A DNA stretch of 64,000 nt from Rhizomicrobium palustre (GCF_011761565.1 NZ_JAASRM010000001.1:1240139-1304138); one strand, 5' to 3'; counted from the stretch's first letter, positions 8,653 through 17,965 are shown. Notes: generated by a model from the sequence alone, not told the origin. Translations and numbers: made by a program.

Positions 8653-9720
8653 TCAGTCGCGCGCAATCCACCCGCCGCCAAGAACCTTGGTCCCAGCATA
8701 AAAGACGCAGGCTTGGCCCGGAGCGACCGCTTCTTCAGGGACAGCAAGTTCGACCTCCGCACCCGTACTGGTAGCGCGAACTCGGGCCGGAACGGGTGCC
8801 CGCATGGAACGAATTTTGACGAAGCACTCGGCAGCCTCGGACGGATCGGCAAGCCAATTCACGCTCTGCAGGACGATGCGGCTGGCCGCCAAGGATGTAC
8901 GTGGCCCCACCACGACACGGCGATTGGAGGCGTCAATCTGGACGACAAATAGCGGTTCTTCCCGGCCGGACAGCCCAAGTCCTTTTCGCTGACCAACCGT
9001 GAAGTTCATCACACCGGCATGCTGTCCGAGGACATTGCCCTGTTCGTCGACAATGTCCCCGGGCTCGCCAGCCAGAGGCTGCAGGCGCCGCACGACATCT
9101 GTGTAATCGGTGGAAACAAAACAGATATCCTGGCTATCAGGTTTTTCCGCGTTAACGAGACCAAGTTCGGCCGCGATCTCACGCACCCGCGGCTTCGTCA
9201 TGCCCCCTAGCGGGAATTGCAGATAGGAGAGCTGCTCACGCGTGGTGGCGAAGAGGAAATAGCTTTGGTCCCTGCTGTCATCCACGGCGCGATGCATTTC
9301 GGCGCCATTAGGACCATCCAACCGTTGCACATAATGTCCGGTGGCGAGCGCATCGGCACCCAGATCGCGTGCAGCCTGCAGAAGATCGGCGAACTTTACG
9401 CGCTCATTGCAGCGCACGCAGGGGATCGGTGTCTCGCCGCGCGCATAGCTATCAGCAAAATCCTCAATAACCGCTTTTTTGAAACGCTCTTCGTAATCGA
9501 GCACATAATGGGAAATACCAAGCTTATCAGCGACGCGCTTGGCATCGTATATATCTTGTCCCGCGCAACAGGCTCCTTTGCGCTGCTGGACACCAGAATA
9601 GAGTTGCAGCGTAATGCCCACCACCTCGTGGCCCGCACGCTGAAGCAGCGCTGCGGTAACCGAGGAATCCACACCGCCCGACATGGCGGCCACAACCCTT
9701 TGGTGTTTTGCGGTCATCAT
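8653..9720 (-). CDS. mnmA: tRNA-specific 2-thiouridylase MnmA
   Basis: 355 residues, standard length. MnmA thiolates uridine 34 of tRNA Lys, Glu and Gln. The ATP pyrophosphatase P-loop SGGVDSS is at residues 14-20. The catalytic cysteines are Cys104 in [10 protein letters not shown] and Cys200 in SQDICFV, and the GQRKGLGL motif follows. Two adjacent ATG codons open the frame and the first is used here. It lies 41 bp downstream of flgL on the same strand, so it may be co-transcribed with the flagellar genes, and it precedes the tRNA-Met gene. No oddities. Confidence 0.95.
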   Translation of the reverse strand: MMTAKHQRVVAAMSGGVDSSVTAALLQRAGHEVVGITLQLYSGVQQRKGACCAGQDIYDAKRVADKLGISHYVLDYEERFKKAVIEDFADSYARGETPIPCVRCNERVKFADLLQAARDLGADALATGHYVQRLDGPNGAEMHRAVDDSRDQSYFLFATTREQLSYLQFPLGGMTKPRVREIAAELGLVNAEKPDSQDICFVSTDYTDVVRRLQPLAGEPGDIVDEQGNVLGQHAGVMNFTVGQRKGLGLSGREEPLFVVQIDASNRRVVVGPRTSLAASRIVLQSVNWLADPSEAAECFVKIRSMRAPVPARVRATSTGAEVELAVPEEAVAPGQACVFYAGTKVLGGGWIARD

Positions 9721-9761
9721 GAGCGCGGTTTATCGGCTCCGCGAGCGCCCTGCAAGCCTAT

Positions 9762-10700
9762 CTATCGTGTCGGCATATAGTCGAGCAGGGAGAGATTGTT
9801 CAATTTCGCCGTTACGCTCAGCACCGCTTGTAGCGCGACCTGGTTAGAGGACAAATTGGTAAGCGCCTTAGCCATATCCACATCCTCGATATCAGATACA
9901 AAACCAGAATAGAGGTTGGACATGGTTTGCTGTGTGGTAACCGCCGACTTTAGATTGTTGTAAGTGTCGCCATTTAACGCAGTGAGCGAGTTGAGCTTAG
10001 AGTTCGCGGTAGTGGCGTCTGGCAGAGCGGTATTGGTGAGCGCGGTGGTCTGGGTTGCGGTTAGTTTGGCCGAATAGGAACCCGTGCCGCCGTCGAGATT
10101 GTACAGCGTCTGCAGAGCCTTCATTAGATCGGTGCCAACATCCGATGCTAACACCCCGATGGTTTCGGTTTGGCCATCACCGGTTTGGACCGTCTTCTTG
10201 TTGGTGTCGTTCTGGAAAAAGGAGGACACGCTTCCGGAGGCAAGGTCGGACAGCTTCGTCGCCGTGAACGGCTTACGATCAGTCAAAGATCCGCCGTAAA
10301 TATAGCTGCCGTTTGCGTCGGTGCTGTTCAGGATGGAGGCTGCCTGCTGGAAAATGCTGTTGGCTTGGTTCATCAGGTCCGTGCCATCCGAATTGGCCGT
10401 GGCACTCTGAATAGCCTTTGAGAGCTGGGCCGCGAGCCCGGAAAGCGACGTAAGCTGCGTGTCTTGCAGATCAGTCTGGGTGATGGCGAGCTGGGTCGAC
10501 GCCTTGTATGCATCGGCTCGCTGGCCCGCGACGCGAGCACCTTCAAGCGCCGCCGTCTTATCGCCGATCCCGGCATAGGTGGTGGACACCTTGCCCGAAG
10601 ACAGCTGTGTTTCCGAATCCTGAAGCCTGCTATTTGCCTTCGCAATCTGCGTCAGCATGTAGTTCGTTTGGCTGTTTGACGCTACGCGATCGACTGACAT
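9762..10700 (-). CDS. flgL: Flagellar hook-associated protein 3 (hook-filament junction) FlgL
   Basis: 312 residues with the flagellin-like N-terminal helix (SNSQTNYMLTQIAKANSRL, then QLSSGKVSTTYAGIGD) and a C-terminal coiled segment ending NLSLLDYMP. FlgL forms the second junction zone between hook and filament and is exported through the flagellar type III apparatus, so no signal peptide is expected. It starts 9 bp after flgK and is presumably driven by the sigma-54 promoter upstream of flgK. In Caulobacter this transcription unit corresponds to the historic flaN locus. Confidence 0.9.
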   Translation of the reverse strand: MSVDRVASNSQTNYMLTQIAKANSRLQDSETQLSSGKVSTTYAGIGDKTAALEGARVAGQRADAYKASTQLAITQTDLQDTQLTSLSGLAAQLSKAIQSATANSDGTDLMNQANSIFQQAASILNSTDANGSYIYGGSLTDRKPFTATKLSDLASGSVSSFFQNDTNKKTVQTGDGQTETIGVLASDVGTDLMKALQTLYNLDGGTGSYSAKLTATQTTALTNTALPDATTANSKLNSLTALNGDTYNNLKSAVTTQQTMSNLYSGFVSDIEDVDMAKALTNLSSNQVALQAVLSVTAKLNNLSLLDYMPTR

Positions 10701-10709
10701 GGCCTATCC

Positions 10710-12842
10710 TCACTTAATGCTCAGGAGAACGTCGTAAAGATCGCTCACCGTATTCAACAGTCTTGCGCTCGCGCTGTAGGAGCGTTGATAGATGATCATG
10801 TTGGACAGTTCTTCGTCCAAATTGACCCCAGATTGGTTCGCCATCCGATTTTGTGCCTCTGTGAGCCGGTCTGCTTGGGTCGTCTTGTTGCTCGCGGCAT
10901 CTGCAGATTTGGTCGCAATGTCCTGATACATGCCGCTCGCGTAATCGCCGAGCGACGCGGTTTGGGCAGCAAGGGTCCCTGCCTTATCAAAACTTTGCTT
11001 TGATGTGGTCAAAGCCTGCAGCGCCAGGAGACCCTTGGTGTCACCAGGAGAAATGATCTGCGTCCCGGTGGTCGCCGGCCTGCAGAGCGCAAGGCGAGAG
11101 GGATCCGAGAGAACCGCATCTTTGACGGAAAAGTTGACCGACTGCTGGCCCAGCGTATTCGCGCCGATGCCAAAGAGCTGGCTGAAGCTGACGCCGGTGG
11201 TTCCGCGCGAAGTCGTATCCGACGCGACCTGAAGCTGATACCCCCCGCTAGTCAGCTTCGAGGATAAGGCCGTTGAAACGGATCCATCCGCATTCAGGCT
11301 CAGCGATCCCGAGCTACCCAGAGCCGTGTTGATCGCAGTTAAAGCCTGATTAACTGTCATGCCGGCGGTGATGTTGACACTCACCTTGCTGGCGATGTCG
11401 CCGGACGCGTTCTTCAGGACCAGATCGATAGTCCCATTAGATGCAAGATTGAGCGCATCTGAACCGGACATCCCCGTTGCGGATATACTGGGGAGTGAGG
11501 TCGAGAAGACATCGTTGAGGCCAAAGAACTGCGAGAAGTTGGTGCCGCCCCGTTGTCCCGGTGTGGCACTCACGGGGTTGGTTATGACAAGACCATGGGC
11601 GCCGCCATCGAGCGACAGCTGCCCATCGGCAAAGCTCGCCGAAGCGCCCGGCGAAACCGAAGATAGCGCCGAATTCAGATTATTGGTGAAGCTGCCGATC
11701 GAATTGGTGAAATTGAACGTGCCTGCACCTGTGGTGATCGTGCCCGCACCAAAATCGATCGCAGCCGAACCCACCGCAGCCCCACTGGAATCGGTGAGGG
11801 TAATGGTGGTCTTCCCGGAGAAATTTAGGGAATCGCTAGCCAGCAACCCGGTATCGCGCCCATCCATGGTACTTGGCGCCGGATAAGCACTGTTCTCGTT
11901 GTGCACAGCGTTGAACGAGTTTGCGACCGTTTTTGCGAAAGACCCTAGCTCGTTCTTTAAACCAGCAATGGTCGTATCGCGCATATCGATAAGACCTCGC
12001 ATCGAGCCAGATGTGAGGTGGGAATCCAGGGACTGAACAGAACCAATGGGATTTCCCGTTGCTCCGTTAGTGTCTTGCGCCTGGATGGTACCATAAACTC
12101 CGTTCTTGCCACCGGCATAGGACAGCGAGGCATAAGAGTCGGAAACGAGGTTCATGCCATCTTGCGTTGTGACCAGGACAGAGCCGTCATCCTGAGGCGC
12201 AACCCGAAGATCCATCATCTGCGCAAGGCTGTTGAGAGCCGAAGCGCGCTGATCAAGATAGACCGTGTCCGAATTGCCGTGGACACTCGCGGTCTTAATG
12301 AGCTGGTTATAGTCGTAGATCTGCTTGATCAGCGTGTTGGCTTGGCTAACCGCCGTTGTCAACTGGCCATCCGCCTGATTGGCAAGATTGTCCAACTGAG
12401 AAGAGAGCGAGGAAATCGACGACGCCAGCGACTTCATCTTGTTGACCACGGCGCCCTGGCTGACCGACGAGGTCGAAGACAATTGGGCGGAGTTCAACGC
12501 CGAAAAGACACCCTGCAATTTCGTGGTGAGAGCCTGACCGTCGCCGGGCGATCCCAAAAGCGAATTGATCTGATTGAATGTTGTGGTCTGCACATCATAT
12601 TGGTTGGAGGCCGAGGTAGCGGAGAGGGCCTCCTGCGCCAAGTACTGATCACTAACCCGGCGAATATCCTGGATGGTAACACCAACCGGCGCGCCTGCCG
12701 CACCCAGCGGGGAAAAATCCACCACCCGCCGCGCATAGTTCTGCGTGTTGAGGTTGGAGATATTCTGCGACACCACCTTCATTGCAGTCGTATTGGCCTG
12801 CAACGAGGTCAGCGCACCTGACAATATTCCGTTCAGTCCCAC
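10710..12842 (-). CDS. flgK: Flagellar hook-associated protein 1 FlgK
   Basis: 710 residues, at the long end for FlgK. The N-terminal rod-type domain contains LTSLQANTTAMKVVSQNISNL, and the C-terminus has the conserved ISNMIIYQRSYSASARLL pattern (here LSNMIIYQRSYSASARLLNT). The middle region is Ser/Thr/Gly-rich and variable, as in exported axial proteins. Start is GTG 12842; the sigma-54 promoter at 12883-12898 gives a leader of roughly 30 nt. It is the first gene of flgK-flgL, divergent from fliK. Identification is firm; only the length of the central insert is unusual. Confidence 0.92.
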   Translation of the reverse strand: MGLNGILSGALTSLQANTTAMKVVSQNISNLNTQNYARRVVDFSPLGAAGAPVGVTIQDIRRVSDQYLAQEALSATSASNQYDVQTTTFNQINSLLGSPGDGQALTTKLQGVFSALNSAQLSSTSSVSQGAVVNKMKSLASSISSLSSQLDNLANQADGQLTTAVSQANTLIKQIYDYNQLIKTASVHGNSDTVYLDQRASALNSLAQMMDLRVAPQDDGSVLVTTQDGMNLVSDSYASLSYAGGKNGVYGTIQAQDTNGATGNPIGSVQSLDSHLTSGSMRGLIDMRDTTIAGLKNELGSFAKTVANSFNAVHNENSAYPAPSTMDGRDTGLLASDSLNFSGKTTITLTDSSGAAVGSAAIDFGAGTITTGAGTFNFTNSIGSFTNNLNSALSSVSPGASASFADGQLSLDGGAHGLVITNPVSATPGQRGGTNFSQFFGLNDVFSTSLPSISATGMSGSDALNLASNGTIDLVLKNASGDIASKVSVNITAGMTVNQALTAINTALGSSGSLSLNADGSVSTALSSKLTSGGYQLQVASDTTSRGTTGVSFSQLFGIGANTLGQQSVNFSVKDAVLSDPSRLALCRPATTGTQIISPGDTKGLLALQALTTSKQSFDKAGTLAAQTASLGDYASGMYQDIATKSADAASNKTTQADRLTEAQNRMANQSGVNLDEELSNMIIYQRSYSASARLLNTVSDLYDVLLSIK

Positions 12843-12882
12843 GATAGCGGTTCCACAAAGCTATGACGCCGCTCCAATGAAC

Positions 12883-12898
12883 GCAAAGCCCATGCCAA
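12883..12898 (-). promoter_or_regulatory. Sigma-54 (-24/-12) promoter for flgK-flgL
   Basis: On the minus strand the sequence is TTGGCATGGGCTTTGC: GG and GC elements separated by exactly 10 bp, matching the TTGGCA-N5-TTGC consensus closely. The predicted start near 12871 lies about 30 bp before the flgK GTG. Late flagellar genes in Caulobacter are known to use sigma-54 with FlbD. Confidence 0.8.
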
Positions 12899-12950
12899 AC
12901 GCCAGGAGCTGCAAGAAGGCGGAAAACGCGCATTCTTGAGTGGAAGGGCG

Positions 12951-12965
12951 CGGCAGAACTTGCCG
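12951..12965. promoter_or_regulatory. FlbD/ftr-like palindrome, copy 1
   Basis: CGGCA-GAACT-TGCCG: perfect 5-bp arms around a 5-bp spacer. It lies between the two divergent sigma-54 promoters, the position of the ftr enhancers in the Caulobacter flaN/flbG control region. A second copy begins 19 bp downstream. Confidence 0.6.
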
Positions 12966-12969
12966 GGCG

Positions 12970-12984
12970 CGGCAGAAGGTGCCG
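12970..12984. promoter_or_regulatory. FlbD/ftr-like palindrome, copy 2
   Basis: CGGCA-GAAGG-TGCCG, with one further matching pair outside (G 12969, C 12985). Same arms and same spacer start (GAA) as copy 1, offset by 19 bp, close to two helical turns. This favours two dimers of one regulator, FlbD being the natural candidate. Confidence 0.6.
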
Positions 12985-13050
12985 CATCTTTTCTGCCAGG
13001 CAGACCTCATCTCGCCTGCCAAGAATACAGGAATTTCGCGCTTTCCTGAG

Positions 13051-13067
13051 TTGGTCCGGCCCTTGCT
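13051..13067 (+). promoter_or_regulatory. Sigma-54 (-24/-12) promoter for fliK-flgD-flgE
   Basis: TTGGTCCGGCCCTTGCT has GG (13053-13054) and GC (13065-13066) exactly 10 bp apart, so it fits the -24/-12 pattern, although the -24 box is weaker than that of flgK. The predicted transcription start is near 13077. That makes a GTG start at 13077 unlikely and favours a later fliK start. Confidence 0.65.
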
Positions 13068-13100
13068 ACAGGTGCCGTGCAACCTCGGCGGACCCCTCTC

Positions 13101-15143
13101 GTGGTGGATGTCGCAAACGTAAACCAAATGACCTCTCCGGCTCTGCCGGCTGCGGCGACGGATGTCTCCACATCCGACGCGGGGTTTGCTGCATTGCTGC
13201 AGCAGCTGAGCCAAAGCACGGATATGACCGAAGGCACCCAGCCGGATGGGCCGGGCATGCCGCTCACCAGCGCAATGACCCTGGTTCAGAACTCAATTGG
13301 CGCGGCCCCCTATAATTATAAGGCGGACCTGCGCGCGCCCGTTACGGCCAGCACTTTCACAGGAACAGTTGGCCAAGATGGCATGCAGTCCGATACGGAC
13401 GCGCAAGCGCCTGTGGTGACCAAGCAGCCCACCGATGCTCTTTATCTTGTAGCAGCCGCTGCGGGCCAAGTGCCCACAATCGCACCCTCCATTCCTGGTG
13501 CGACGAACGCGGTGCCTGACTTAGCGCAAAGCCAAAGTGCCGTTGGAACGACGCCGGAGACGGCGAAAGAAGATGGGAGCGTTGAGCTTCAGGGCGGCAA
13601 TGCCGATCAAGTCACAGCCAAACGTCCGACTGCGCAGCTGGACACGAAACCTCAAGCCAGCTCTGTCGTGGTTCCCTCGCAGCAGACGGATGTCCGCGAA
13701 GAACTCTCTTCCGTTGCAACCAACACAGCTACTCAAGTGTCAGGCCGCAATACCACGCGCCCGGAACAAGCCTCTTCCGTCCCCGAGACGTTCATTCCGG
13801 TGACACGTACGGCTCAGTCTGTCGCGGAAGACATGCCGCCTACGGTGAAGGCTAACCAGGCCGCGAACGTTCAGGTCGATCAAAAGCAGGCGTCATCTGC
13901 CCCCCTGAGCGAACCTTCGGCACCGCAAGCCCCCACGACGCAAGCTACAGCCGTTGCGAACATGGCGGTTCCCACGCAATCAGCCAGTACGCAACCCAAG
14001 AAAATCAGCGACGAGAAGCTGGAGCCGACGGTTGTCAAGGTGAATATCCAGGGCCCGGCGCTCGGACAGCCTGCGAAGGCGGCGCCACGCGTGGCCACCT
14101 ATCGCACCGCAGTCCGCTCCGCTCCAGAGGCGGCGAAGGCCGACGCCCCGCAAGATAAGGCGCAGGATAGCGAGAAAACCACACCCGCCATTACTCCCGA
14201 GAATTCGGCAATGGTAATTCCGCCCCAGATGGCGCCTGTTGCTGCCCCGGCGGTCATGATGACGGCGTCGACCGTCATGGCGACGGCCACAAGAACACCG
14301 GCACCAGCAGCTTCGGAAGGTACCGTCCAAGCTAACAACATCGGCTCGCCCTCAACGAAGGCCACCACGGCGGCCGCGGCAGAGAGCAAGGCGAAGACCA
14401 GCGCGGGCCCCCAGCCCCGCAACAATGGGACTGCGACGAATTCGGACGAACCCGAACAGAGCACGCTTTCCGCCACAAGCAGCAATCCGGGTGACAAGTT
14501 CTCATCTGACCAGGACCAGAAGGTTACGGCCCCCGCGCCGCATTCTCAGGGGAACAGCTCAGCAGTGGCCGTCGAGAAGGCGGCCGCGCCGGCACAGTCC
14601 CAGCCCCCATCGAGCGACGCCGTGCTTGTGCAAGCCCAGCAATCTGCTCTGCCAAACACGCCTATCGAGACAAATAAGCTCACGGCCGATGTTCAGGTCT
14701 CTGCCCAGCATCACGATGCTGAAGCTGTCTCCAGCTTCGACAAGATCGGGCTGACCATCGCGGCACATTCCAGTGAGGGCAAGCATCAGTTTGATATTCG
14801 GCTTGATCCTGCCGAGCTCGGCCGTGTCCATGTTCACCTCGCGGTGGATGAGGAAGGCCAGGCTCAGGCGACCTTGGTTGCCGATAATCCGAAAACGCTC
14901 GAACTTTTGCAGCGCGACTCATCGAACCTGAACCGCACGCTGCAGGATGCAGGCCTCAATCTCTCGCAAAGCAGCTTAAACTTCTCGCTGCGCGAACAGT
15001 ACCGCCAGAACGATAACTCGGGCGGCCAAGGCCGAAGCCGCAATCTTTCCGCCCAGGCGGTTCTTTCAGCTGACGCCCCGCAATCCCGCTCCAGCCAGGG
15101 CAGCTACGCACCTAACAGCGTGCGCCTCGATATTCGCGTTTGA
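13101..15143 (+). CDS. fliK: Flagellar hook-length control protein FliK
   Basis: About 680 residues. FliK is the exported ruler that stops hook growth and switches the export gate to filament substrates. The N-terminal and central parts are rich in Ala, Pro, Gln, Ser and Thr, typical of the ruler. The C-terminal Flg_hook domain (about 535-650) carries FDIRLDPAELGRVHVHLAV and LNRTLQDAGLNLSQSSLNFSL, both characteristic. Start choice: a GTG at 13077 would coincide with the predicted sigma-54 transcript start. GTG 13101, with CGGCGGA 8 bp upstream, is preferred; ATG 13128 is an alternative. flgD follows after 7 bp and flgE after that. This is the flbG-type hook operon. Confidence 0.88.
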   Translation: MVDVANVNQMTSPALPAAATDVSTSDAGFAALLQQLSQSTDMTEGTQPDGPGMPLTSAMTLVQNSIGAAPYNYKADLRAPVTASTFTGTVGQDGMQSDTDAQAPVVTKQPTDALYLVAAAAGQVPTIAPSIPGATNAVPDLAQSQSAVGTTPETAKEDGSVELQGGNADQVTAKRPTAQLDTKPQASSVVVPSQQTDVREELSSVATNTATQVSGRNTTRPEQASSVPETFIPVTRTAQSVAEDMPPTVKANQAANVQVDQKQASSAPLSEPSAPQAPTTQATAVANMAVPTQSASTQPKKISDEKLEPTVVKVNIQGPALGQPAKAAPRVATYRTAVRSAPEAAKADAPQDKAQDSEKTTPAITPENSAMVIPPQMAPVAAPAVMMTASTVMATATRTPAPAASEGTVQANNIGSPSTKATTAAAAESKAKTSAGPQPRNNGTATNSDEPEQSTLSATSSNPGDKFSSDQDQKVTAPAPHSQGNSSAVAVEKAAAPAQSQPPSSDAVLVQAQQSALPNTPIETNKLTADVQVSAQHHDAEAVSSFDKIGLTIAAHSSEGKHQFDIRLDPAELGRVHVHLAVDEEGQAQATLVADNPKTLELLQRDSSNLNRTLQDAGLNLSQSSLNFSLREQYRQNDNSGGQGRSRNLSAQAVLSADAPQSRSSQGSYAPNSVRLDIRV

Positions 15144-15150
15144 GGTTATC

Positions 15151-15825
15151 ATGACCACTCCTGTCACGAACAACACACCGAACACCTCGACTTCGACCTC
15201 GACGAGCACGTCGAAAACGTCTGCCCGGACAAGCTTGGCGAATAACTTCCAAACCTTTCTCACACTGCTGACGACACAGCTGAAGAACCAGGATCCGACC
15301 TCTCCGATGGACTCGAACCAGTTCACGCAACAGCTCGTTATGTACAGCCAAGTCGAACAGCAGCTCAGCACGAATGATAAGCTCGATTCCTTGATTTCAC
15401 TGTCGACCAACCAATCCAGCAATCTGGCGATGAGCTATCTCGGCAAATCCGTCACCCTGACCGACGGAACCGGCCAGCTAGCCAATGGCTCCGCGGTATG
15501 GACCTATGGGCTCGACGGGGACGCTGCCTCGACCACACTTACGATCAAAGATGCGAATGGCACTGTGGTCTATTCGAAATCCGGCGAAACAGGCACAGGC
15601 GTTCACAGTTTAACCTGGGACGGCAAAGCCATGTCGGGCGATCTCCAGTCCAACGGGCTCTACACGCTCACCGTCTCGGCAGCCGCCAAGGACGGAACGG
15701 CCATTAAAACCTCCGTGGCTTCTTCGGCCAAAGTTACAGGCGTCGACCTTTCCGCGTCGAGCCCGCAACTTGTCATTGGAAGCTTTGAAGTTCCGCTCTC
15801 CAGCGCTTCACTAGTTACGAACTAA
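15151..15825 (+). CDS. flgD: Flagellar hook assembly (capping) protein FlgD
   Basis: 224 residues. FlgD caps the growing hook so that FlgE subunits polymerise. The conserved N-terminal region reads FQTFLTLLTTQLKNQDPTSP followed by MDSNQFTQQLVMYSQVEQQL. A FlgD-Ig/tudor-like C-terminal region contains YTLTVSAAAKDG. The N-terminal 20 residues are a Thr/Ser-rich low-complexity export tail. It lies 7 bp after fliK with GAGG upstream and 102 bp before flgE, in the middle of the hook operon. No anomalies. Confidence 0.93.
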   Translation: MTTPVTNNTPNTSTSTSTSTSKTSARTSLANNFQTFLTLLTTQLKNQDPTSPMDSNQFTQQLVMYSQVEQQLSTNDKLDSLISLSTNQSSNLAMSYLGKSVTLTDGTGQLANGSAVWTYGLDGDAASTTLTIKDANGTVVYSKSGETGTGVHSLTWDGKAMSGDLQSNGLYTLTVSAAAKDGTAIKTSVASSAKVTGVDLSASSPQLVIGSFEVPLSSASLVTN

Positions 15826-15927
15826 TTACCGCAACCCTGCAACAACAATCGCGGACGAGAACCGACCGCCCTGAAAAGAGGACCAAGCTGACCGGCGAAG
15901 ACCGGAAAGCGGCCAAGGAAAAGGAAG

Positions 15928-17310
15928 ATGTCTCTCTACGGTGCAATGATGACCGGAGTCGCAGGCCTGAGCGCTTATTCGAACTCCCTCAGCGTTACTT
16001 CCGCAAACATCGCGAACGTCAATACTGTCGGGTACAAAAACGCGACCAGCAATTTCAATACGCTTCTGGCCTCTGCCTCCAGCACAAACAATTCGGGCAG
16101 CGCCACGGTGGTCTCGAGTTCGGGACAGGCGGTCTCTGAACAAGGCCTGTTACAGCCCTCATCTTCGACGACCGACCTGGCGATCTCCGGCAACGGCTTT
16201 TTCGTTGTCAGCTCTGCGACCGACGATTCCGCGGCCCGCGCCTACACCCGCGCCGGTAACTTCTCACCGGACGATACGGGCTTCCTCAAGAATTCGGCCG
16301 GCATGTATCTGCTGGGTTGGCAGCTCGATGCGAACGGCAATGTGCCGTCCGACCGCAACAACATGACCGCGATCAACGCCAGTTCGCTTACCGGCAAGGC
16401 CGAAGCCTCTACCACCGCGAGCGCCCAAATCAACCTTCAGAAAACAACCGCCGTCAACGCCGGCGCCGCGACCTATTCTGTCACGGGCGCGACACCGTCC
16501 TCGGTTGCCAGCGGCGCCATTAAGGCCGACTTCCAGCGCACCATTAACGTCTATGATAGCCAGGGCGGCCAGCAGCCCCTGCAGCTCAGCTTCGTCAAGA
16601 CCGGGGCCAATACCTGGCAGTACGAAGTTACCTATCAGGGCAAGGCCAGCGATCTGAATGCTGCTTCGGCCTTGGTCGGCGCAACTCCCAGTCTGGTGCA
16701 GTATGGCACCGTGACCTTCAACTCGGACGGCAGCCTCGCCGGCATCACCTCGCACGACACCACGGGCGCGCTCGTGACGGCAACCACAGCCAATCCGACC
16801 TTCAACATCAATATCCCATGGAGCCCCGCGACATCGGGTCTGCAGCCGCAAAACATCAGCATGAACTTCGGCGCGCTGGGCAGTGCCACTAATCTCACCC
16901 AATTCGACAATGCCTCAAACATGGCGTCGTCGAAGGTCAATGGCGCGCTGTTCGGCTCTCTAACCGGCGTGACTATCGACAAAGACGGTGTCATTACGGC
17001 ACAGTTCTCCAACGGCTTGTCACAGAAGGTGTACAAGATTCCGCTGGCGACCTTCGCCAACCCGAATGGCATGACTCAGATCTCGGGCAATGCCTTCACA
17101 ACTTCGGTTACTTCGGGTTCGCCCACAATAAACGAAGCAAATCTGGGCGGTGCCGGAAAAATCGAGTCGAAGAACCTCGAACAATCGACGGTCGATCTCG
17201 CCACGCAATTTACCGATTTGATCACCACGCAGCGTGCTTATTCGGCTGCATCCAAGATCGTCACCACAGCTTCCACGATGCTGGACAACCTCCTGCAAAT
17301 GGGACGTTAA
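15928..17310 (+). CDS. flgE: Flagellar hook protein FlgE
   Basis: 460 residues. This is the structural protein of the hook, exported by the flagellar type III system. The N-terminal rod/hook signature LSVTSANIANVNTVGYKN and the C-terminal FTDLITTQRAYSAASKIVTT are both canonical. The central domain has the FlgE fold segments DLAISGNGFFVV and RTINVYDSQGG. ATG 15928 follows an AAGGAAAAGGAAG ribosome site. It is the last gene of fliK-flgD-flgE and is followed by a 13-bp hairpin. It corresponds to flaK of Caulobacter. Confidence 0.95.
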   Translation: MSLYGAMMTGVAGLSAYSNSLSVTSANIANVNTVGYKNATSNFNTLLASASSTNNSGSATVVSSSGQAVSEQGLLQPSSSTTDLAISGNGFFVVSSATDDSAARAYTRAGNFSPDDTGFLKNSAGMYLLGWQLDANGNVPSDRNNMTAINASSLTGKAEASTTASAQINLQKTTAVNAGAATYSVTGATPSSVASGAIKADFQRTINVYDSQGGQQPLQLSFVKTGANTWQYEVTYQGKASDLNAASALVGATPSLVQYGTVTFNSDGSLAGITSHDTTGALVTATTANPTFNINIPWSPATSGLQPQNISMNFGALGSATNLTQFDNASNMASSKVNGALFGSLTGVTIDKDGVITAQFSNGLSQKVYKIPLATFANPNGMTQISGNAFTTSVTSGSPTINEANLGGAGKIESKNLEQSTVDLATQFTDLITTQRAYSAASKIVTTASTMLDNLLQMGR

Positions 17311-17319
17311 GGAATATTT

Positions 17320-17348
17320 CCGGCGTCTTTACGAAGTAAGGGCGCCGG
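17320..17348 (+). terminator. Hairpin after flgE (terminator-like, U-poor)
   Basis: CCGGCGTCTTTAC pairs with GTAAGGGCGCCGG over 13 bp (two T-G wobbles) around the loop GAA. It begins 10 bp after the flgE stop. No T-run follows, so it may be an mRNA 3'-end stabiliser rather than a classic terminator. A hairpin with the same CCGGCGTC / GGCGCCGG base follows flbD. Confidence 0.55.
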
Positions 17349-17469
17349 CTTCCTCCACATGATCGCAAGTGTACGGATGATTTTCGTCACTTGTTTACCG
17401 CACGCGTTGTCCAATTTTTTAAGGCAACACGGTTACTTTGGTCAGCGGGTAAGTCGAGTGAGGAGTTTC

Positions 17470-17751
17470 ATGATTATGGGTGAAGACCGCAGGGGACGCG
17501 CGAGTTACGTCATCGGGCCGGATGGCAGCCCGTTGACCATGGCCGATTTGCCGCCGCCCAACACCAAGCGCTGGGTAATCCGCCGGAAGGCAGAAGTCGT
17601 GGCCGCCGTACGCGGCGGGCTGCTGAGCCTCGACGAAGCTTGCCGCCGCTACACCCTGACCGTGGAAGAATTTCTCGCTTGGCAGCGCGCGATCGACCGC
17701 TTCGGCATGCCTGGGCTGCGTGCGACACGCGTTCAGCAGTACCGGAACTAG
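17470..17751 (+). CDS. sciP: CtrA inhibitor SciP (DUF1153 family)
   Basis: 93 residues from ATG 17470, which has GAGGAG upstream and matches the known length of SciP; the frame is open further upstream but without conservation or a ribosome site. The diagnostic DUF1153 core is present: YVIGPDGSPLTMADLPPP, then TKRWVIRRKAEVVAAVRGG, SLDEACRRYTLTVEEFLAWQ and a helix-turn-helix ending RATRVQQYRN. In Caulobacter, SciP binds CtrA and blocks its recruitment of RNA polymerase in swarmer cells. Location between flgE and fliF is the Caulobacter arrangement as I recall it. A strong terminator follows. Confidence 0.92.
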   Translation: MIMGEDRRGRASYVIGPDGSPLTMADLPPPNTKRWVIRRKAEVVAAVRGGLLSLDEACRRYTLTVEEFLAWQRAIDRFGMPGLRATRVQQYRN

Positions 17752-17810
17752 GCAAAATCCTCGCCGACATTTCCCCACCCAGCTTGCGGTCGGGGGCCTC
17801 GTTCAAAAAG

Positions 17811-17839
17811 ACCCGGCCAAGCGGCCGGGTTTTTCTTTT
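17811..17839 (+). terminator. Rho-independent terminator after sciP
   Basis: ACCCGGCC-AAGC-GGCCGGGT, an 8-bp perfect stem with a 4-nt loop, followed by TTTTCTTTT. It lies 60 bp past the sciP stop and insulates the fliF operon. Confidence 0.9.
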
Positions 17840-17941
17840 GCATGAGACTCCGTCAAGCTGAAGGCGATTCCCCACGAATTTCACGGTAAGGTTTTGTTAA
17901 TCGAATTATTCCGCCACGAACCGCGGCAAAGACCGGCAGCG

Positions 17942-17956
17942 TTAAGCACACCTTTA
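17942..17956 (+). promoter_or_regulatory. CtrA-like box upstream of fliF
   Basis: TTAA-GCACACC-TTTA matches the CtrA consensus TTAA-N7-TTAA at 7 of 8 defined positions. It lies 72 bp upstream of the fliF start. Early (class II) flagellar promoters such as fliF are CtrA-activated in Caulobacter. Confidence 0.5.
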
Positions 17957-17965
17957 CTCCCAGGG

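Noticed and set aside
13077..13100. GTG 13077 as the fliK start
   Set aside because: It coincides with the transcription start predicted from the sigma-54 promoter at 13051-13067 and has no ribosome site; GTG 13101 fits better.
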